Shown: in pieces, positions 57,778 through 64,000 of the stretch
Layout of the letters: every line of letters begins with the position of its first letter
Position numbering within the stretch: the stretch's first letter is position 1
NCBI RefSeq assembly: GCF_016735615.1
Contig: NZ_JAERSF010000002.1
Coordinates: 1,302,001 to 1,366,000 of the forward strand
DNA from: Flavobacterium tagetis
Lineage (GTDB): Bacteria; Bacteroidota; Bacteroidia; Flavobacteriales; Flavobacteriaceae
Direction of reading: 5' to 3'
DNA: 64,000 bases
Program-made: the position numbers and the translations under genes
The notes under the pieces: generated by a model
Told to the model about the DNA's origin: nothing
The model's database searches: none
What the model saw: the letters and a program-made list of their open reading frames with translations, nothing else

Positions 57778-60700
57778 ATGAAAAAACCTGTTGTCAAGCA
57801 ACGATTACTTCACCAAATCATGAAAATAACGCTGTTTCAGTTTGTGTTAGCACTTGTGTTTTCAAGTGTTACTCTCGCAAATAATGTAAATGGGCAGAAA
57901 AAATTAGATACTAAAGTAACTATTACAGTTGATAACCTAACTTTAGATAATGCTTTATCAAGAATTGAAAAATCTGCACATGTAAAATTTTCCTATAATT
58001 CACGACTTCCTCAATTAGGAGAGAAAGTAAGTATAGAAGCAAATCAGGAAACTCTGTCTAGTATTTTGAGTAGAGTACTGGTTCCTTTTAATATCACTTT
58101 TTCTGAAGTTAGCAATCAGATTGTACTTCAAAAAAGCACTACTTCTTTTTCTAATGTGAATAATCATGATTCTTTGTTCGAAATTTTGACTTTCGGACCA
58201 ATCATCAAAGGAAAAGTTACAGACCAAAGTGGATCACCTCTTCCAGGAGCTACTGTAATGGCAAAAGGAACAAAAACTGCTGTATTAACAGATTTTGATG
58301 GAAATTTCTCTATTGAAATGCCTGCTAACGTAGACCGTTTGGTTATTTCTTATGTTGGTATGGAAACAAAAGAAATCGGAATTAATAATCCTACTCCAAC
58401 CGTAGTTTTAACAGAAGCAGGACAGAATCTTAAAGAAGTTGTAGTTACAACAGGTTACGAGAAAACTTCTAAGAGAACATTTACAGGAGCAATCAGTAAA
58501 ATTTCTGGAGCAGAATTAAAAGTTGATGGTGTTGTAGATGTAAGTAGAATGATTGAAGGAAAAGCCGCAGGGGTTACCGTACAAAACGTTACAGGTACAT
58601 TTGGTACAGCTCCTAAGATTACAGTTCGTGGATCTTCTTCAATCTTTGGGGATACAAAACCTTTATGGGTTATCGATGGAGTTGTTCAGGAAGATATTAT
58701 CAATATTACATTTGCTGATTTAGCATCTGGAAATTCAGAAACTTTATTGAGTTCTTCTGTTGCAGGTTTAAATGCAAATGACATTCAAAGTGTTGAAATT
58801 CTGAAAGACGCTTCTGCTACTTCTATTTATGGTTCAAGATCATTAAATGGTGTTGTTGTTGTTACAACAAAACAAGGTCGTAGAGATTCTCCGTTAAAAA
58901 TTACTTATGGTTTAGAGCAAACAGTTAGAACTGTACCAAGTTATACGCAATATGATATTTTGAATTCTCAAGAGTCAATGAGTATTTTTAAAGAAATGGA
59001 GTCTAAAGGATTTTTAGATTTGCCATCTACAGTTCAAGGAAGATATGGTGGTGTTTATAATATTCTTGGAAGAGCTATTAATACTTATGTGCCTGAAACA
59101 GGTGGCTATTTGGTAAATAACGACCCTGTTAGCCGTAATAATTTCTTGAGAAAATATGAATTGGCAAATACAGATTGGTTTAAGGTTTTGTTTAGGCCAG
59201 CTATTACGCAAAATCACTCTTTGAGTTTTTCTGGTGGTGGAAAAAACAATACATTTTACGCTTCTTTGGGATATTATACAGATCCAGGATGGACTATTGC
59301 TGATAATGTTAAACAATTATCTTCAAACATAAAAGGAACTTTTTATATCAATGACAGATTAAATCTTACTTTGTCTACTTTGGCTTCTATTAGACAGCAA
59401 GGCGCTCCTGGTACTTACGAAAGTCAAAAAGACCAAGTCTTTGGTAAAGTTACAAGAGATTTTGATATCAATCCTTTTAGTTATGTTTTAAATACTAGTA
59501 GAACTTTAAGGCCATATGACGAAAATGGAAACCTAGAGTACTATAGAAATAACTGGGCACCAATGAATATTATCAATGAATTAAAAACTAACTATTTAGA
59601 TATTGATGTAAAAGATATTCGTTTTCAATTGGATTTAGATTATAAAATTAATCCACACTTGACTTATAATTTAACAGGATCTGCTCGTTATGCAAATACA
59701 AGCAGAGAACATAAAATTTTAGAGGGATCAAATGTTGTGGGAGCTTACAATGCTATGGAAACAACAATTGTTCGTGATGCAAATATCTTTTTATACAAAG
59801 ATCCAAATGATTTAACAGCTCCAGGTGTTTCAGTATTGCCAAATGGTGGGTTTTTAAGAAAGTTCACTAACGATATGACTTCTTATAACATTAGAAATAG
59901 TGTAACATATAGAAACACTTTCGCAGATAAACATGAGTTAGAAGGTTTCTTTGGTACGGAGCTACGTTCTGTAGATAGAAATAGTGATAATTTTACGGCG
60001 GCTGGACTTCAGTATGACAGAGGTTTAACGGCATTTACAGATCCTAGATTAATTGAGAAAATTATTAATGAAGGAAATTCATATTACGGTTTCAACGAAG
60101 AAAGAGAGCGTACTGTAGGTTTCTTTGGGAAAGTTGGATATACATACGACCGTCGTTATACTGCTTCAGTTACAGGACGATATGATGGATCAAATAGGCA
60201 AGGGGATAGCGGTTCGTCTCGATGGCTTCCAACTTATACTTTTAGTGGGAAATGGAATCTTAGTGAAGAGAAATTCATGAAAGATGCGAAAGCAATCAAT
60301 AATTTAGCTTTAAGAGGATCTTATGGTCTAACGGCAACGGCAGGACCTGCAACAAACTCATTAGCAATTTACAAAAGCTTTATTGCTAATCGTTTGAATC
60401 TTGATGATAGAGAAACTGGAATTGAAATTGATCAATTGCAGAATGGTGATTTAACGTGGGAGAAACAATTTGAAACTAACATTGGACTTGATTTAGGAAT
60501 GTTTAATAACAGAGTTCAACTTGTAACAGATGTTTATCGTCGTAAAGCATTTGATTTAGTTGATTATGTTGTCACTTCAGGTATTGGAGGTCAAAGAATC
60601 AAACAAGGAAATAATGCAAACATGGAAACTAAAGGTCTTGAAGTTGGTATAACAACTCAAAACATCGTAAGTCGTGATTTTAAATGGTCTACAACCCTTA

Positions 60701-61479
60701 ATTTTTCAGTTTTCAACCAGGAAATTACAAAATTGGAGAACAAGCCAACGGCATTTGATTTAATTGACGGTAATGGTGGAAATGCAATTGGACATCCGAG
60801 AAACTCTATTTATTCTTATCAATTTACTGGTTTAAACAATCAAGGCCTTCCAACATTTGTTATGGCACCTGGTGAAACAAATAATATTACGGGAGCTGAT
60901 TTTCAAGATAACGATAATGTTACTAATTACTTAAAATATGAAGGGTCTATTGAACCAAATAAATCAATTGGTCTAGCAAACACATTTACTTATAAAAATT
61001 GGTCATTGTATGTATTTATTGTTGGGTCAGGAGGAAATAAAGTTCGTCTAAATCCAGTTTATGACAGTCAATATGATGATTTAACAGTATTTACAAAGGA
61101 CTTTACTAATCGTTGGATCAATCCAGGTGATGAAAACTTTACAAATGTTCCAGTAATTGCTGATAAGAGATTAATTACAGATTATGGTGGACAAAATAGG
61201 TTGCAAAGAGCTTACAATACTTACAATTATTCTGATGTTAGAATTGCAGATGGTGACTTTGTAAGGTTGAAAAACATCTCATTAAGCTGGGAGTTTCCAA
61301 AAGACTTCAAGCAGAAAATTGGAGTAAGTACTTTTACATTAAAAGGTTCTGCAGTTAATCCTTGGTTGATTTATTCAGATAAAAAATTAAACGGTCAAGA
61401 TCCTGAATTCCGTAATACAGGAGGAGTTGCATTTCCAATAACTTCTCAGTATACATTTACTTTAAACGTTTCATTATAA
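57778..61479 (+). CDS. SusC/RagA-type TonB-dependent outer membrane receptor with STN domain
   Basis: Outer-membrane transporter taking up a nutrient ligand with the SusD-like lipoprotein. The 1233-residue product has a signal region (about 12-40), then an STN domain (about 46-117, KVTITVDNLTLDNALSRIEK) that contacts the FecR-type anti-sigma. A CarboxypepD_reg-like domain follows (about 142-212, IKGKVTDQSGSPLPGATVMA), then the plug, with the TonB-box-like NLKEVVVTTGYEK, VTGTFGTAPKITVRGSSSIF and NANDIQSVEILKDASATSIY. The rest is a large beta barrel ending in FTLNVSL with the terminal aromatic pattern. The STN domain and sigma/anti-sigma neighbours mark it as a signal-transducing SusC. Confidence 0.96.
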   Translation: MKKPVVKQRLLHQIMKITLFQFVLALVFSSVTLANNVNGQKKLDTKVTITVDNLTLDNALSRIEKSAHVKFSYNSRLPQLGEKVSIEANQETLSSILSRVLVPFNITFSEVSNQIVLQKSTTSFSNVNNHDSLFEILTFGPIIKGKVTDQSGSPLPGATVMAKGTKTAVLTDFDGNFSIEMPANVDRLVISYVGMETKEIGINNPTPTVVLTEAGQNLKEVVVTTGYEKTSKRTFTGAISKISGAELKVDGVVDVSRMIEGKAAGVTVQNVTGTFGTAPKITVRGSSSIFGDTKPLWVIDGVVQEDIINITFADLASGNSETLLSSSVAGLNANDIQSVEILKDASATSIYGSRSLNGVVVVTTKQGRRDSPLKITYGLEQTVRTVPSYTQYDILNSQESMSIFKEMESKGFLDLPSTVQGRYGGVYNILGRAINTYVPETGGYLVNNDPVSRNNFLRKYELANTDWFKVLFRPAITQNHSLSFSGGGKNNTFYASLGYYTDPGWTIADNVKQLSSNIKGTFYINDRLNLTLSTLASIRQQGAPGTYESQKDQVFGKVTRDFDINPFSYVLNTSRTLRPYDENGNLEYYRNNWAPMNIINELKTNYLDIDVKDIRFQLDLDYKINPHLTYNLTGSARYANTSREHKILEGSNVVGAYNAMETTIVRDANIFLYKDPNDLTAPGVSVLPNGGFLRKFTNDMTSYNIRNSVTYRNTFADKHELEGFFGTELRSVDRNSDNFTAAGLQYDRGLTAFTDPRLIEKIINEGNSYYGFNEERERTVGFFGKVGYTYDRRYTASVTGRYDGSNRQGDSGSSRWLPTYTFSGKWNLSEEKFMKDAKAINNLALRGSYGLTATAGPATNSLAIYKSFIANRLNLDDRETGIEIDQLQNGDLTWEKQFETNIGLDLGMFNNRVQLVTDVYRRKAFDLVDYVVTSGIGGQRIKQGNNANMETKGLEVGITTQNIVSRDFKWSTTLNFSVFNQEITKLENKPTAFDLIDGNGGNAIGHPRNSIYSYQFTGLNNQGLPTFVMAPGETNNITGADFQDNDNVTNYLKYEGSIEPNKSIGLANTFTYKNWSLYVFIVGSGGNKVRLNPVYDSQYDDLTVFTKDFTNRWINPGDENFTNVPVIADKRLITDYGGQNRLQRAYNTYNYSDVRIADGDFVRLKNISLSWEFPKDFKQKIGVSTFTLKGSAVNPWLIYSDKKLNGQDPEFRNTGGVAFPITSQYTFTLNVSL

Positions 61480-61489
61480 TTAATTTAAT

Positions 61490-62968
61490 ATGAAAAATAT
61501 AAAAATAGCACTTACCTTATTATTTGTAGTTTCTTTAAGCAGCTGTGATGACTTTCTTTCTGAAACTCCAGATAATAGAACGCAAATAGATACAGCAGAC
61601 AAAATATCGGAATTATTAGTTAATGCATATCCATCAGGAGGAACTTATATGGAATTTGCAGAAACAATGACAGACAATGTTGGAGACGGACAATTAGCTG
61701 AAACTTTGCCTAAAAATGAGCAAAACTATAATTGGGAAATGAACAATGAAACAAATATAGATACACAAGCCAATTACTGGGATGCATGTTATAGAGCCAT
61801 TGCACATGCAAATAAGGCATTGCAAGCGATTAATGAGTTAGGAAACCCTTCTAGTTTAAATCCACAAAAAGGGGAAGCTTTACTAGCTAGAGCTTATTCA
61901 CATTTTATGCTGGTTTCATTTTGGTCTCAAAGATATAATCCATCAACAGCTGATAAAGATTTAGGGATCCCCTATGTTACTGAACCAGAAGAAGTATTGA
62001 TTAAAAAATATACTCGTAATACTGTTAAAGAAGTCTTTGATTTTATACAAAAAGACCTTGAAGAAGGTTTGAAACTTGTTGGAAATAACTATTCTGAGCC
62101 TAAGTTCCACTTTACTAAAGAAGCTGCAAATGCATTTGCAAGCCGTTTCTATTTAATTAAAGGAGATTGGGACAAAGTTCTTGAAGTTTCAGAAGGATTA
62201 GGTTCAAAACCAGTAGGAAAATTGAGAAATTATTTAACATTTACTGCTTTAGATCCTAATATACAGTTTATTGAATACGCAAAAGCAGATGAGCCTGCAA
62301 ATTTATTAGTTGTATCGGCTTATTCAATTTATGCTAGAGCATCCAGCCGAAATAGATTTTATTTAGCTGGAGATAGAAGTCAAGGTATTTTAGGGACTGG
62401 AACTAATATATTTGGAAAAGCTTGGCTTTATAAAACTTATTCATATAATAGCAGTATGACTGTTTTCTCTGCAAAGTTTAAGGAATATTTTAAATATACA
62501 AATCTTACAGCAAGTATTGGAGAACCATATACAGGAACAGTTCTTTTGTCTTATGACGAATTCTATTTAAACAGAATTGAAGCTCTTGTTATGAAAAATC
62601 GAATCAATGAAGCTAATGCTGAATTAGAGTATTTCTTTGGTACTAGAACTACTGGATATAATGCAACAACAGATAAACTTACAGAAGCAAAAGTGGTTGA
62701 CAAATATCCAGTTGTTGCAGATGAATATACTCCATTTTATTCTATGACACCTGTTCAGACTTCTTATGTTAAGGCTATTGCAGAAACTAGAAGAAGAGAT
62801 TTTATTCATGAAGGAATTAGATGGTTTGATATTAAACGTTTTAATATTGTTGTAGTACATGAAACATTTAGCAAGCCAACAAATACCTTGGAAAAAGATG
62901 ATAACCGTAGAGCATTGCAAATTCCTTTGAGTGCATCAAGTAACGGAGTAGAAAAAAATCCTAGATAA
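61490..62968 (+). CDS. SusD/RagB-type surface lipoprotein
   Basis: Ligand-binding lid of the SusCD complex. The 492-residue product has a lipoprotein signal (MKNIKIALTLLFVVSLSSCD, Cys at 19) and the tetratricopeptide-like SusD core: WDACYRAIAHANKALQAINE, GEALLARAYSHFMLVSFWSQ, YTRNTVKEVFDFIQKDLEEG, and the C-terminal RRRDFIHEGIRWFDIKRFNI motif. It follows the susC-type gene by 10 bases. The ligand is not readable from sequence; no glycoside hydrolase genes are present in the visible operon. Confidence 0.95.
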   Translation: MKNIKIALTLLFVVSLSSCDDFLSETPDNRTQIDTADKISELLVNAYPSGGTYMEFAETMTDNVGDGQLAETLPKNEQNYNWEMNNETNIDTQANYWDACYRAIAHANKALQAINELGNPSSLNPQKGEALLARAYSHFMLVSFWSQRYNPSTADKDLGIPYVTEPEEVLIKKYTRNTVKEVFDFIQKDLEEGLKLVGNNYSEPKFHFTKEAANAFASRFYLIKGDWDKVLEVSEGLGSKPVGKLRNYLTFTALDPNIQFIEYAKADEPANLLVVSAYSIYARASSRNRFYLAGDRSQGILGTGTNIFGKAWLYKTYSYNSSMTVFSAKFKEYFKYTNLTASIGEPYTGTVLLSYDEFYLNRIEALVMKNRINEANAELEYFFGTRTTGYNATTDKLTEAKVVDKYPVVADEYTPFYSMTPVQTSYVKAIAETRRRDFIHEGIRWFDIKRFNIVVVHETFSKPTNTLEKDDNRRALQIPLSASSNGVEKNPR

Positions 62969-62985
62969 ATAAAATTTTAAGTAGT

Positions 62986-63846
62986 ATGAAAATAATAAAT
63001 AAATATAAAAAAATAGCCGTGTTTGTTGGAGTCTTGGCTTTGGCATCTTGCGCACAAGAAGAGCAGCCTAAGGAAAGTCAATTAGATTATAATCAGCCTC
63101 TTAAAACGGAATTGGATAAATGGATTGATAGTAATTATTTAGTTCCTTATAATATTAATGCACAATACAAATGGAATCAAAATACAGTTGATAATACAAG
63201 ATTTTTGTTTCCTCCAACTTTGGACAAAGTAAAACCAGCATTGGAAATTGTGCAGCAAATTTGGCTTAAAAGTTATGCTACAATTGGTGGTGCTGATTTT
63301 GTGAAAAAAATTGCTCCTAGAGAAATAGTTTTGGTTGGAGGTGTAAACTCAAATTCAAATGGAACAAGGACACTGGGTATTGCTGAAGGTGGACAAAGAA
63401 TAACGCTTTTTGAAGTCGATAACTTGAACAGAAAAAATCGCGCGATTGTTGCAGAGTTCATTCATACTATCCAACATGAATATATTCATATCTTAAATCA
63501 GACGAAACCTTTTGATGAGCAAGGTTGGGGAAAAATAACTCCTTCCGGTTATACTGCAACGTGGCATCTTGAAACCACAGCTGCTTCTAGAGAACTGGGT
63601 TTTATTACTAACTATGCAAGGTCAAATGTCGTCGAAGATTTTGCTGAAACAGCATCAATTATCCTAATCAGTACGAAAGCGGAATATGCCGCAATATTAG
63701 CAAGCATTTCAAGTGCAAAAGCTAGAGCTGATATCCAGAAAAAAGAGGCTATAGTTGTTAAATATTTCAAAGAAACATTTAATATGGACTTTTATGCTTT
63801 AAGAGATGAAGCGGAAAAGAACACAACGAATGTGGTCAATAATTAA
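62986..63846 (+). CDS. SusCD-associated zinc metallohydrolase lipoprotein
   Basis: 286 residues with a lipoprotein signal (YKKIAVFVGVLALASCAQEE, Cys at 22). The zinc motif HEYIH is at 164-168 in FIHTIQHEYIHILNQ, and EDFAETASIILI about 65 residues later may supply the third ligand. This matches the lipoprotein metallohydrolases that accompany SusCD pairs and are predicted to cut a peptide-type substrate or help release the ligand. It follows the susD-type gene after 17 bases. Substrate unknown. Confidence 0.85.
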   Translation: MKIINKYKKIAVFVGVLALASCAQEEQPKESQLDYNQPLKTELDKWIDSNYLVPYNINAQYKWNQNTVDNTRFLFPPTLDKVKPALEIVQQIWLKSYATIGGADFVKKIAPREIVLVGGVNSNSNGTRTLGIAEGGQRITLFEVDNLNRKNRAIVAEFIHTIQHEYIHILNQTKPFDEQGWGKITPSGYTATWHLETTAASRELGFITNYARSNVVEDFAETASIILISTKAEYAAILASISSAKARADIQKKEAIVVKYFKETFNMDFYALRDEAEKNTTNVVNN

Positions 63847-63878
63847 TTAGTAATTATAAAAACTTTAAAAGAGATAGT

Positions 63879-64000
63879 ATGAAAATAAAATATATATTCA
63901 GATATTTAGTTGTTGCATCTTTAATGTTGCACTTTACAGCTTGTACTGATACAGAAGTTGAACAAAAGTTTGATAAAACTCCAACTGAGCGTTTAAATGC
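63879..64000 (+). CDS. DUF4302-like lipoprotein, 5' end only
   Basis: First 40 codons, cut by the window edge. MKIKYIFRYLVVASLMLHFT then ACTDTEVEQKFDKTPTERLN is a lipoprotein signal (Cys at 22) followed by the FDKTPTERLN stretch typical of DUF4302 proteins, which occur in SusCD operons beside the metallohydrolase. It starts 32 bases after that gene. Function of the family is unknown. Confidence 0.7.
   Translation, partial: MKIKYIFRYLVVASLMLHFTACTDTEVEQKFDKTPTERLN

Overview
This is an AT-rich (about one third G+C) chromosomal window from a member of the Flavobacteriaceae, most likely the genus Flavobacterium. The basis is gene content and style: PorX (type IX secretion/gliding regulator), SusC/SusD with FecI/FecR-type regulators, a fused LpxC/FabZ, TAnnTTTG-type promoter boxes, and few Shine-Dalgarno sequences. 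No prophage, insertion sequence, CRISPR array, rRNA or tRNA gene was recognised.

Layout. 1-1528 is the 5' two thirds of pheT (minus strand, runs off the left edge). 1803-5847 is an alcohol/aldehyde oxidation locus (aldehyde dehydrogenase, Zn alcohol dehydrogenase, DUF779 protein) with a convergent AraC-type regulator. 6028-8056 holds a duplicated-domain lipoprotein and a bestrophin-like channel. 8228-13847 is a three-gene RND efflux operon. 14329-16492 is an unusual set: a membrane-anchored thioredoxin-fold protein, an MCP-type membrane sensor ending in a histidine-kinase dimerisation domain that lacks its phospho-accepting His, and a stand-alone Aer-like PAS protein. 16728-29295 is mixed: recG, a SUKH-like protein, DUF1697, a compact three-gene minus-strand operon, an M1 aminopeptidase, a patatin-like lipase, several lipoproteins and a TSUP transporter.

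29581-42609 is mostly DNA and RNA maintenance: UvrD helicase, TsaC/Sua5-type protein, OmpA-like lipoprotein, glycosyltransferase, orphan HsdR-N protein, holA, EttA, DCC thiol oxidoreductase, MutS2-like protein, Ung. 42646-46861 (minus) runs porX, tsaE, a DUF4262 gene, ald. 47085-54664 is the lipid A start block (HD hydrolase, lpxD, lpxC/fabZ, lpxA, efp, a second lpxD-like gene, NTF2-like protein, sucD). 55739 to the right edge is a sigma factor/anti-sigma/SusC/SusD nutrient-uptake locus with a zinc metallohydrolase lipoprotein and a truncated DUF4302 lipoprotein.

The two most notable things are the 14329-16492 sensor set, which looks like chemoreceptor and histidine-kinase input modules stripped of their output domains, and the dense collection of short intergenic repeat and inverted-repeat families. 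Several of these occur at least twice in this window; some sit directly before start codons, so they form part of the 5' untranslated region, and others lie just after stop codons.
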